This document shows positions 47,640 to 58,099 of a DNA stretch of 64,000 nt, piece by piece. Source of the stretch: Parelaphostrongylus tenuis (Eukaryota > Nematoda > Chromadorea > Rhabditida > Metastrongylidae); contig JAHQIW010000903.1 in the NCBI GenBank assembly GCA_019055375.1, forward strand, positions 1 to 64,000, read 5' to 3'. A model generated the notes under the pieces. That model had not been told where the DNA came from, did no database searches, and worked only from the letters and a program-made list of their open reading frames with translations. Numbering within the stretch: position 1 is the first letter of the stretch; each line of letters starts with the position of its first letter. Both the position numbers and the translations under genes were made by a program.

Positions 47640-47800
47640 AGAATATAGTACAAAATTTAGTGATGCAGAGTGATGTGCAAAACTTTAGCATTAGGCGGTG
47701 CTCGAACCCATAACTTACTCCATCCAGAGTGCGTGCTCTAATCCGTTGCACTACCGACTCCCATTTTGCGCAACACTTTGCAGTCTAACGATTTATAGCG
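47640..47800 (-). repeat. tRNA-derived repeat arm, single
   Basis: Inverted arm: gatgcagagtgatgtgcaaaac, B-box complement gtgctcgaacccataac, then gcgtgctctaatccgttgcactacc. Same family as the composites. Confidence 0.65.
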
Positions 47801-47915
47801 GCGAAATCGCATAACGTGCAAGTCTATGTTATCTTCGACACATTTCCGAAATGTCGATGGTTGAAGGAAAGAGGAAGAGATAATAACAATGTGTAGTAAA
47901 ATCAGATGGTATTCT

Positions 47916-48118
47916 ACAGTGAAGAGGGATGTGCAAACAATTTTGCATTAAGTGGGATTCGAACCCACATTTCACCTTATCAGGGGGCGCATGTAGAACA
48001 GTGCACTACCGCCGCTTGCTTTGACACCACTCTTTCTGCTCTGCGACTCGTCTGTCTGTCATCGGCCAACCGTCAACTTTCTGGCATAGGTGGTCGCTGT
48101 CGACACTGAACTCAGTAA
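47916..48118 (-). repeat. tRNA-derived arm plus composite centre
   Basis: Inverted arm (ggatgtgcaaacaattttgc, B-box complement gggattcgaacccacatttc) followed by the composite's central segment (ccactctttctgctctgcgac). The opposite arm is missing, so this is half a palindromic composite. Confidence 0.6.
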
Positions 48119-48196
48119 TGCCGACAGATATTGGGTATCGATAACCAATCAAAATCCTTTTTATTTGACCGCCTTTACCGGTGGAATGTCGTTATG

Positions 48197-48552
48197 ATAT
48201 ATCCAGTGGTAAAGAGTGATGTGCAGAATTTCTTGCGTCAGTTGGGACTCGAACACACATTTCACCCTAACAAGGGGCGCGAGCTCAACGGTTGCACTAC
48301 GCTGTTTAGTTATCGGTATCGGTATCCAATATGTGCTAGCATCATTAGATTTAGTGCCAATAGCGACCACCCATGTCAGACTGCCGACGGTGTGTCGATG
48401 ACAGATAGAAGCGTTGCAGTGTACAAAGAACGGTGTCAAAAGCGTGCGTCGGTAGCGCAACGGTTTGAGCCCACACCTCGGCTATGGTGAAACGTGGGTT
48501 CGAATATCACCTCAAAAGTTTTTGCACACCACTATTCACCACTGGGTATATT
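48197..48552. repeat. Palindromic tRNA-like composite 3
   Basis: The left terminus ATATCCAGTGGTAAAGAGTG mirrors the right terminus CACTATTCACCACTGGGTATAT. The left arm is inverted (gactcgaacacacatttcac). The right arm reads cggtagcgcaacggtttgagc, then a B-box-like gtgggttcgaatatcac and TTTTTGCACACCACT. The longest and clearest example of the family. Confidence 0.7.
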
Positions 48553-49115
48553 GTGAAATTATACCACATTTATGCTCAACGATGCTCGATAACTCTGCTC
48601 CTATAGACCAGCTCGAATTACCACAGTTTATACACTAAGTACTTTACAAATTGAATCGTGCTTTTCAAGCACCTCCTAATCCTTTTCGTAATTTTCCTTA
48701 CATAGGAATAATCTTGATTTTTTGAGAAATATGCAAGCACTTGCTGCATTTGTAAGTTATTGTGGCATAATCTAAGACTATGAGGAGTTATCTCCGTTCT
48801 ACTTGAGCTTTGGCAATAATCAGTTATTTATTTGATTTTCCTTTGAAGACAGATGTTTGTCGCTATCGTCACATTTTCTGTGGTTTTCTTTTAGATCCAA
48901 CTGTGTGCAATGTTTTTTAGTCTACTTGTTCCTAGTTCAGGTAATTACTTCGGTTGTCATCTTGCTTGACTTCCTCAAATGCTAGTTCTCTTCTGCAGAG
49001 GAAATTACGGACGAGTAGACAACGTCATGGTTCAGAGCACTTCTCTTATTGTTTGTTTTACTCCGAAAAAAATTCAGCCTGCTCGTTGAAATTGACCGAT
49101 AACGTTATTCTTGTA
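48553..49115. other. Intergenic, nothing supported
   Basis: Plain AT-rich spacer before the TA microsatellite. Confidence 0.5.
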
Positions 49116-49117
49116 AT

Positions 49118-49227
49118 GAGGATTGATATATACATGTAAATATATATATTATATATATATAACATATATGTGCACGCATCTAAATACACGTGCTTGTGTG
49201 TGCGTACCCATATATTTATATACATAC

Positions 49228-49261
<34 letters not shown>

Positions 49262-49262
49262 C
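49118..49262. repeat. TA-rich microsatellite
   Basis: Interrupted (TA)n runs separated by acatatatgtgcacgc and acatac motifs. The RTE copy that follows is inserted into it, since TA repeats reappear directly after that copy (52600-52611). Confidence 0.85.
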
Positions 49263-49264
49263 CA

Positions 49265-52200
49265 CAGACCTCCCTCTTTGAGGGATCCCGCCCGGTTAGT
49301 CGCGAGAGCACGTGACGCGTCGCCAGGAGGTGGAAAGGGGAATAAACGCGAACCAAAAGCGACCGTGTGCTTCCCAGAGACGCAGGTGGATTCAGCGGAC
49401 GAGCTCCCTGCTCCTGCAGCGCCGACTTGACAAAAATCTATTTATACAAGTGAAGTCAGCCAAAAGCCCGCAATCAAGCGGCTGGGAAGTATAGGGAGGC
49501 GGTTAGGAGTCACTCCAGCAAATAATCTCCTCCCGCTCCTCCGAGAGAGACTGGCAAGCTACTCGTGAGTGCCCAGTCCCCATGCTTAGAGCCTGGCAAG
49601 CTATACGTTGGGTATCGAAATGCCAAAACAGCAAGAAAGATGGGCCTCATTCCCCTGACCCCGAAAGAGCCCCTGGTACGGCAGCGCCAGGTAGGACGAG
49701 TACGGAGAGGCTGCTAAAATCTCAGGGCCGAACTAGGCTGCCAAGATCGAAACGGACTATAATGACGATCTGTACCTACAACGCAAGAACCCTTGCTCAC
49801 GAATCCGCTGTAGAAGATCCAATGATTCAAGCAAGAAGAATAAGGTACGACGTCATTAGCCTGGCTGAGACGAGAAGGCGCCAACCTTTTCACGCTGTTT
49901 ATGACACCTGAGAAGAACTGTTCCTTGGAACATGCGATCGCAGAGGTGTCGGTGGCGTTGGCGTCCTCGTCAAATCGAATTTGACCGTGAACGTTGATTC
50001 GTTCGAACAACTAACAACCCGTATCGGACGATTGCGGTTGAAACGATGTGGTTCTATGACGGCTTTGACTATCTTCGTTGCTTACGCACCAACATCAAGC
50101 TGTGGCGAAGAAGAAGTCGAAGCGCTCCATATGGACTTCGAAAAATTCTTTAGAGAAGATCATACATTCTTCAAGGTCATTGTCGGAGATTTTAACGCAA
50201 AAATTGGACCTAGAACGACGTCTGAAGAACGTCACATAAGGACCCACGGACTAGAATGGAATGAACAGGGTAAGAGACTATCTGAGTTTATCATGACGAC
50301 ACAAAGCATCCATGGTAACTCGCAATTCCAAAAGCCTCTTTCTCAGCGATGGACGTGAAAGTCTCCCAATGGAAAGTACCATAACGAAATAGCTCACATC
50401 ATAGTAAATCGAAGGTTTTGCCTGACCGACGTCGCTGTTGTTCCTAAGTTCTACACGGGATCAGACCATCACCTCCTTCGCGCAAGGTTCCGATTTTCGA
50501 GGATAGGAGAGAAAGCCGCTAAATTCAAACAACGAAGTCTCAGAACTACTATATACTGGGATGTATTCAAATCAATAGTCGGCTCTTAGGAAGATGCCGT
50601 TGTCGACAACATCGACGAAGAATACGATCGACTCGTTGAATATCTTCACGTTAGCGCTATAAAAGCCGAAAATCCTAAGGTCACGAAGAGACGCTTGTCT
50701 CCGCAGACACTCGAGCTGATACGTCAACGTGGAATCGCGCGAGCTACAGGCAACCGAATCCCAATGTCCAAACTTGCGAAAAGCTGCAGAGAAGCGATGA
50801 AAAAAGACCTCAAAGAGAGGAGAGCAGCAGTTATGGCAGAAGCTGCAGAAGCTGGGAAGAGCATTCGCAAAGCCCCGCGAGGCTTTGCCAACTATAAGAC
50901 CAAGATGATTGCACTCCGATACCCTGACGGGGCATTTACAGCTTCGAGAAGGGCTATGGAGAAAATCACCCACCGATACTACTCGGATCTCTTCGCTAGC
51001 CATGTTCTCTTACCGCAATATCAATTGAAAGAGGATGCATATGTCGTTCCACCGGTTCTCCCTTCTAAAATCCGACATGCTATATCGTCGGTGAAGAACA
51101 GAACAATACCCGGTCCAGACAGGATTAGACTAGAGCACCTGAAGAACCTGCCGCCAGTTCTCATCAACACCCTGGCTCGACTCTTCACTCGCTACCTGTC
51201 AGAATGTAAGGTCCCTAATCATTGGAAAACCAGCACGACCGTATAGTTGTTCGAAAAGGGAGACCTTCACGACATAGGCAATTATCGCCCAATCTGCTTG
51301 CTGTCCGTTGTCTATAAACTCTTTACTCGAGTCATCCTAAACAGGATTGACAGAACACTGGACGAAGGACAGTCATGCGAACAAGCAGGGTTCCGAAAAG
51401 GATTTAGTACCGTGGACCATATCCACGCGATTACAAGACTCACTGAAGTTTCACGAGAGTACAAGCAACCACTCTGTCTCACTTTCATCGATCTGAAGAA
51501 AGCCTTTGATTCAGTGGAAACAGAAGCGATTATAGAGGCTTTGGATAACCAGGGCGTTCCTACTCGGTACATAAAGATCCTTCGTGAGCTTAATAAAGAT
51601 TTCACGACCAAAATAACTCCATTCTACAACAATATCACCATTGACGTAAGAAGAGGGGTTCGACAAGGCGATACAATTTCGCCAAAACTATTCCCTGCCA
51701 CCCTATAAAACGTCATACGAAGATTAGAATGGGACGAAATGGGAATGAAAGTTGACGGTCGACAATTAAACCGTCTTCGCTTTGCTGACGATATCGTTCC
51801 ATTACACCAAACATCAGCCAAGCGGAACGAATGTTGACCTATTTCGATAACGCCTGTGGAAAGATCGGTCTTCAACTGAATCTAACGAAAACAATGTTCA
51901 TGAGGAACGGATGGGTTTCTAATGCCCCATTCACGCTCAACGGAACGACAATTTCCGAATGCTCCAGTTACGTAGGTCGTGAAATCAACATGATGAACGA
52001 ATTAGCTCCAGAGTTGAGCAGGAGGAAACGAGCGGCTTGAGGAACGTTCAAGAGCATCGAAGATGTAGTGAAGAGGACAAAGAACATACGACTCCGTGCC
52101 CACCTTTTCGACTCGACAATTATCCCTGTCCTGACGTATGCAGCAAAAACCTGGTCGCTACGTAAGCAGGATGAAAGATCAGTTGCCGTTATCGAACTCG

Positions 52201-52610
52201 CAGTCGAAAGGTCGATGCTAGGAGTATCCCGTATCTCGCAAATGAGAGAAAGGATCCGAACTTCCGACCTACGTCAACGATCGAAAATCAGAGACGCCGT
52301 TCTACACGCCAGGATATCGAAAATAAGGTGGGCCGCACACGTGATGCGCTTCAACGACAACCGATGGACGAGAGCCGTTACCGACTGGATTCCTCGGAAC
52401 GTCAAGCGCTCTAAAGGAAGACCACTGACCCGTTGGTCCGATTTCTTCACGAAAGCGATGGAAGAAAGATATGATGCTCAGCGAATTCCTAGAGCAAAGA
52501 GGACCCACTGGGCTTCTCTTGCACGCGATAGGGAAAAATGGAAGAGTTGCTGGTACCCGCTCAAGTCACTCGACGATCAACGGGACGACAGGTGACAGGT
52601 GATATATATA
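49265..52610 (+). pseudogene. RTE retrotransposon copy 5, full length but dead
   Basis: Collinear with copy 4 from the first bases (GACCTCCCTCTTTGAGGG) to the ACAGGTGAT tail. The endonuclease is broken by TGA at 49909-49911 and 50356-50358. The shared TAG is at 50587-50589. The reverse transcriptase has TAG at 51244-51246, TAA at 51706-51708, a one-base deletion near 51800 just after the FADD box, a six-base in-frame deletion near 51977, and TGA at 52038-52040. Catalytic segments LTFIDLKKAFDSVE and RRGVRQGDTISPKLF are still readable. High similarity to copy 4 indicates the same subfamily. Confidence 0.92.
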
Positions 52611-53229
52611 TACCGTTCGTTCCTATTGTTTTCTTAAGACGACGCTCAATTTTAATAATTGTCATAATTATTAATTAAGCCAACATGTCATGTAGTCCTT
52701 TATGAACAACTTATAGAGCTCGGTGCATGTGTTTTAGCCCTGACAGCCTCATCAGTCTTTTCGGCTTTAAAATTACTGGGTCATTAACATGCGGAGTCGA
52801 CTTTTCTCAGATAAACAGGCCGGTGAATATGATCTTTGACTGACCTACGCTTAAATAGCCGCCAACAAAGCAACTGCACTTCCGTTTCATCTGCCGACTT
52901 AATAACTTGTGGAGAGAAAACAAAAACTTTATTACGAAAGACAACTTTGTAAGATCACAGCAATTAGTCTAGTCAACCACTGCAAATAATTACACCGTCA
53001 CAGCAGCAATAAAGTTGCAGTCTTGCCCAGAAAAGCATTAGAAAGCCCATAGCAAAACTTTTGAATGCAATAAAGAGACATTAAAGTAATTAAAAAGCAA
53101 ACTTATGCTTACTTCGAATGTTTCACCTTAAACAAACTGGTCTTCACGACCTTAGTGAAAGCAGTTACAATGATTTGCTCATCTTCAAAAAACGATTTAC
53201 AAGCAATGAGGAATTAGTGCAGAATGAAT
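52611..53229. other. Intergenic, nothing supported
   Basis: Spacer between RTE copy 5 and the coiled-coil repeat exon. No structured feature. Confidence 0.45.
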
Positions 53230-53326
53230 GTGCAATATTTGGACAGCTGTCGTCTGGAATGTTATATGGTTTAGTTTGGTTTTCCAAGCTCTATACGCTA
53301 TGACCAGACTCCTTCACGATTTCCTC
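53230..53326 (-). repeat. Continuation of the 81 bp repeat beyond the stop
   Basis: Minus-strand translation in the same frame gives EEIVKESGHSV, a second stop, then SLENQTKP. This is one more decayed repeat unit, showing that the array was longer. Confidence 0.55.
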
Positions 53327-53947
53327 TTAAATGTGGTTGTGGAACTTGGGTCTAAATTGGTTTTCCAACTTCTCTACGTCTTGACTAAAGTCTTTCACGA
53401 ATTCTTCCTTGATATGACTAACGAACTGAGATTTGATCTCATTTTCTAAGCTCTTTACGTTTTGAATAGACTCCTCCACGACCTCCTTTGTGATGTGGTT
53501 GGGGAACTGAAGTTTAAATTCATTTTCCAACCTCTCTACGTCTTGACTAAAGTCTTCCAAGACTTCTTCTTTGATATGACTAACGAACTGAGGTTTGATC
53601 TCGTTTTCTAAGCTCTTTACGTTTCGAATAGACTCCTCCATGACCTCCTCTTTAGTGTGGTTGTGGAACATAAGTTTAATTTGTTTTTCCAATTTTCCTA
53701 CGCTTTGATTAAGATCCTCCACAACTTCTTTTTTTATATGACCGACGAAATAAGATTTGGTTTCGTTTTCCAAGCTCTCTACGTTCTGTCTAAACTTCTC
53801 CACGACTCCATTTCGAGCTACGTACGCGGCTGTAGGAGAAGTTGCATTCACGATGTGATGACCAAACGCAGATGATGGTGAGGTAGCATTAAAATGCTCG
53901 TTGGCAATTCTGCGCTGATCATGCTGTTCCCCTATTCTTTGTAGTTG
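53327..53947 (-). CDS. Exon encoding 27-residue coiled-coil repeats, unknown protein
   Basis: A nematode-type acceptor (CGTTTAG, AG at 53948-53949) opens a 206-codon frame. The first about 45 residues (QLQRIGEQHDQRRIANEHFN..., with NATSP twice) precede about six units of 27 residues of the form (V/F)-x-E/K-D/E-x-x-Q-x-V-x-x-LE-N-E-x-K-x-x-F-x-x-H-I-x-K/E-E. Units alternate in two subtypes (ESIxNVKSLENEIK and DFSQDVERLENEFK), so the higher-order DNA period is 162 bp. The regular hydrophobic spacing suggests a coiled coil. The frame ends at TAA 53327-53329, but repeat-like sequence continues beyond it (EEIVKESGHSV, stop, SLENQ), so the end may be a disabling mutation (AAA to TAA). No upstream exon or start was identified. 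Confidence 0.5.
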   Translation of the reverse strand, partial: QLQRIGEQHDQRRIANEHFNATSPSSAFGHHIVNATSPTAAYVARNGVVEKFRQNVESLENETKSYFVGHIKKEVVEDLNQSVGKLEKQIKLMFHNHTKEEVMEESIRNVKSLENEIKPQFVSHIKEEVLEDFSQDVERLENEFKLQFPNHITKEVVEESIQNVKSLENEIKSQFVSHIKEEFVKDFSQDVEKLENQFRPKFHNHI

Positions 53948-53949
53948 CT

Positions 53950-55970
53950 AAACGTTGATAACATCAAACAAAGATCATTCAGCAATAAATCTTGTCATTA
54001 TTGCATCCTAGTGGCCCTATAAAATAATGAACAAAATAAACGTTGATAAATGCTGCATGAAAGAAAGGATTGGTGCTACGAGAACGCAGTATTTTAGCTG
54101 ATTGTGATTAGTCAAAATTGACTGTGTAAACAGTGTTATGGTAAGTGTTCACGACATCTTCAAGTGATCTGCTATTTCAATGACGACGAGTAATTTTGCA
54201 AGATCTGTGGAATCACCTCAAGTATCGTCACATTGCCATCACTGTGTCGATTGCGAGGTCGTCGTTTAATAGGGTTCCCAACAGCGAACTTGGGCGTTTT
54301 CTGCCATATTTTTGGAAGTATAGTTTGCATGCGCTAAAATTACATAGACTAACTGCAAATGAGCTGAATGGAATGCAAACCTCTTGAAATGCCTACAAAT
54401 CGAATAAAGAGGAGTTGAAATCTGCCCTAAAGAAACGAGTACCACCAAAATGCTTTTCTAATTATCGGAAAGTATTTAGGTTTTCAAAAATTTCAGAATT
54501 TCCTTTGACGTATTAAATAAACTATTTGCAATTAGAAAGCTTTTAACGTATCAAGATACAATTACTGATATCGAAATAAACCGATGCCATATATGAAACT
54601 TTGAACTATGCCAGATAACTATCTTTAGTTAAGTACTTACTTGCACTCCGTTTTACCATCGCCATTCCGTCTCCATGCAGTGGTGCGTCTGGTTTCGCAG
54701 TTGCTGCATTTTTTTTCCAGATCCTTAAATATGAGTGAACCAATTTTGCTACTTATTAATTCAAGTGGTGACCATATCCACGATCTTCATGGATGATCGT
54801 TCACCACTTTTTCAAATTAGATCGAAAGCATCTGTAAGGCGTAGGGGTTAAATTAGAGACGTGCAAGCCTTGTAAGAAATCATATGCGTCCCACTAGTAA
54901 ATCTGTTATTTTTCCAGGAATATCATTAGGAGCTGACATATTTCGCTTTTTTTACATTTTACTTGAACAGAACTTTTGTTTAGTATTTAAGAGGCGACTT
55001 TTCCATATCCTGCTATGCAAGTGTTTCCTGCCTGCCTCGATGCGAATGCGAGATCTTAGATTCTGCACAAATGATCTCAGTTCGTCTGCACCGTGATTGC
55101 TGACGAAGCGAGCACCAAATTAGTGCTTACCACCAGGCTAATTTTCTGTACTATGCTGATGTTTTCCCAAACATAGGGAGAAGAGCACGTGTGGTGCAGT
55201 AGTTTGGAGGTGTTCCACGGCCACGTGTAGCCAATCAGTGATGGTTGATAGTTCGAAGCGGCATTCAAGGCTCGCCATACCTTTCGCTCTTGTAGACGCC
55301 GGTAGATCGCGATCAGAATTGTCTCGGAGATTAGCAATAGCGCTCACCTAATACATTAGTATCTCACTTCGAGTCATTAAAAGGTCAGATATGCATTTGA
55401 TCACCTCTAATGTTGCTAGGCGAACACGAATGCCTGGAGTCTACCTTAGGAATTCACAAGCTGACATTTTCTAAGAAGGACGAGCAAACACGACTGATTT
55501 TTGGTATTGAAATATCTTTTTAAGTTTTCATTTTTTGAGTTTTGATCATTAAATTACAACAAAAGTGGCGATGATTTGACTTTCACTTTCAATTCTTATC
55601 TTGTCATTAAGGTTTACATTGATTTCTGCAAAGTTGTTTTTAATCGAGATTTTCAACCTCCCACAGTGCTTTTCGAATTTATGCAGGATAGTGTCAGAAA
55701 AGATGGAACAAAAGAGAATATGAAATAGAAATGAGAAAAAAATTAAGGATAAGAATAGATGAAAAGCACTAAATTAATAAAATTGCCAGAAATCGCTGAT
55801 TACTACTAAGCATTATTCTCCAACACAAACCGCTCATATTGGGGCAAGTTTGAGCACTCAAGTAATGAACAGCAAATTATTAGCCAGAAGTAGTTGGAGT
55901 TGAGTGATTTTGATACCCTTCATTGTGCATTCTCCTTTGGACATCTTGGTATACAAATTACCTATACTTG
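53950..55970. other. Intergenic or intronic, nothing supported
   Basis: If the coiled-coil exon is real, this is the direction of its upstream exons (minus strand). I could not find another exon with matching style. Open frames at 54196-55347 are unrecognised. Confidence 0.35.
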
Positions 55971-55974
55971 CCCT

Positions 55975-56170
55975 GAGGAGGAGCTGCTTTAGGAACAAAT
56001 TTATTTGCTACTCATGCGCGAATGGCGCGTCGAGAAAAGCTAGTAAAGTGTTGCCGAAGATTAATGGATCCTGGAGCGATGATATGGCTTCAGAAAGGAC
56101 GAATAGGAAGTGGTTTGCGAAATCCAGAACCAGAGAGAACAGTCTGGAAAATCAAATTCGCTTGCTGTGT
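55975..56170 (+). pseudogene. Mariner-type transposase, N-terminal fragment 2
   Basis: The frame reads ...ASRKASKVLPKINGSWSDDM, then ASERTNRKWFAKSRTRENSL, aligning with the helix-turn-helix part of mariner transposases (...T-x-xERT-x-x-WFAKF-x-x-GNxSL). DNA similarity to 1012-1245 is visible at the start (aacaaatt...catgc(a/g)cgaatggcgcgt). No catalytic domain follows. Confidence 0.55.
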
Positions 56171-57715
56171 CCACAGGAAGCTCTACTAGTCTTGCGCGTC
56201 GCTTCATTAGCACTTTCCCCTACGTGCCATTCGTGTATGAGTAACAAGCAAATTTCTTCCCACGGCAACTCGATCTTCAACAGTATAGGCAACTTGTAAA
56301 TCCAAATGTTTGCAAGAAAATGCGCAGCTGAATGATAATGTAGTCATTCAAATTCATTGATTCTGATGAATAAATTTGCTGTTTATTTCTCGAATGCCAA
56401 AACCTATGAAACGACCCATTATCTACGAAATGTTAGGATACCCTTTAGTTACCATGGTCCAGTTTATTTCTCAAATTCATTATTGCAGCGTTTATGCACT
56501 ATGTATGCCATAATTTTTTATATTAGCAATAACAGTTGGTCGCTGATTGAAAATTGAACATTTTGTGTGTCACATAAGGCGTTGGGTAATAGAAGGTAGT
56601 GAAAACTTGAGAATTCTTTGTAATAGTATCTATAAGTCTTTTGTTGCCATGGTTTAAAAGCATTGTTCATCGCTTACGTACTTATCTGACATTTGCTGGG
56701 TGTTTGGAAATAAACTGTGGCTGCGTGCAATCAAATTTCGATCGACGACTCGGCGTTCAGTGTAATATGTAGTTCACATTATTTGTTCGACTGAATAGTA
56801 TCCATTTATTTGCTGCAACATGAGAAGCAACTTTATGTTTATGCATTTAACATTGCAAAATCCTCTCATAGACTTAATTCCACAAACCAGGTGCTTTTTT
56901 TTCGAGATGTGTATCAAAGTGTAACGCTGCAAGATGAACTGATTGGCCATGTTTTCAGAAATAACGGGCACAAAATGCCGTTTTTCACCTTCACCCTATC
57001 TATTCTGTTCTACTTTCAATTAGTATCGGACGATTTTCAATACGGCAAAAATCTTTAGATCCTAATCACTATATGAACAGCATAGCGTAGGTCTAATACG
57101 TTACAGATTATCACCTTTTGATGCGAATACTACGAAAGCGCTCGATGCGACATGAGAAAAATACTGCTTTCGAAACTCGACCGATAACTCTCTGCTTTAT
57201 AGTGGACGGTGCATTGAGGACGTTAGCCATAATGAAAATTTCATCTATTTTATATAAGCTTACAACACAGCAGTGTATTCATCTCATAGGAACGAAAAAA
57301 GATAGTCTTACATTGTTACAACGGTTTCTCAATTTTGTAACAACTCGAAAGTAGCAACTTCTCAAATGTTCAGTTTTCTTAGTCCTTGCTCTGACGCTCA
57401 TGTATTCGGCTGCAAGAACTTTTTTCTGTTTTCCTAAGGGCTACAGATAAAAATACCCTTTTTAAACCACCAAGATGAACTGATCCAGCTGACTCAAACA
57501 CAAGCAGGTGGACATCTTTGAGACAACTTTTACGTTAACAACTCATGCTACGGAATTCAAACGGCTTTCGTGGAGGCCATTACAAAATTACTCATAAAGT
57601 GACACTCAAAGCGAATTCTGTCTCAATGAAATTCTTGAGTCAAACTGTTTATCATCCTCAGCACTGATCAATAATCCATCGCGTTTAAGTGAGCGAACTG
57701 TGTGTAAGTTTGACC
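56171..57715. other. Intergenic, nothing supported
   Basis: Short chance frames only. Confidence 0.45.
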
Positions 57716-57721
57716 TTTCGA

Positions 57722-57758
57722 GGCCCTGAAGAAGACAAGAACCGTCGAAACGTTAGCC
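57722..57758 (+). ncRNA. Hammerhead-like ribozyme core (Penelope-type), possible
   Basis: GGCC, CTGAAGA, extra A, GAC-aagaacc-GTC, GAAAC, GTTAGCC. Same layout as 10598-10633, but with stem II GAC/GTC in place of GGC/GCC. Stem I pairs GGC with GCC next to an A/C mismatch. The downstream sequence (agtattgtattgaataaatgac) resembles that of the other copy. An inactive or divergent hammerhead is possible. Confidence 0.4.
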
Positions 57759-57759
57759 A

Positions 57760-58095
57760 GTATTGTATTGAATAAATGACGTTGTTGACAATCTTATATT
57801 TTTCCAATAGGAAAACACTGAATCATTCATTTGAGCAATCCATGTATGCATGTCAGCAAATGACACCATTGAATTAACTGGTAATCTCCACATAACTGGA
57901 TGAGTTCTGCAAAATGCCAAGTCTTTTGGCGTTGAAAGGGCAACTGCAAGGTTGCGAGAGCACTAAAACTAAGGCACGGAAAGCAATAAGTGTGCAGGCT
58001 AACTATCCAATTGGTAATCAATGCCAGCGAATTACTTAACGACAATAATAAGCAATTTTAGAATTACTCAGTGATAAGTGTTCAAGGTGCTCAGA
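57760..58095. other. Intergenic, nothing supported
   Basis: Spacer between the hammerhead-like motif and the second-family RTE copy. Confidence 0.4.
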
Positions 58096-58099
58096 GATT

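Noticed and set aside
52745..52790. Another hammerhead (CTGATGAGGCTGTC on the minus strand)
   Set aside because: CTGATGAG is present but no GAAAC with paired stem II follows; a chance match.
53228..53449. Plus-strand hydrophobic frames across the coiled-coil repeat (also 53657-53875)
   Set aside because: Antisense of the 27-residue repeat; the minus-strand frame explains the periodicity and has the splice acceptor.
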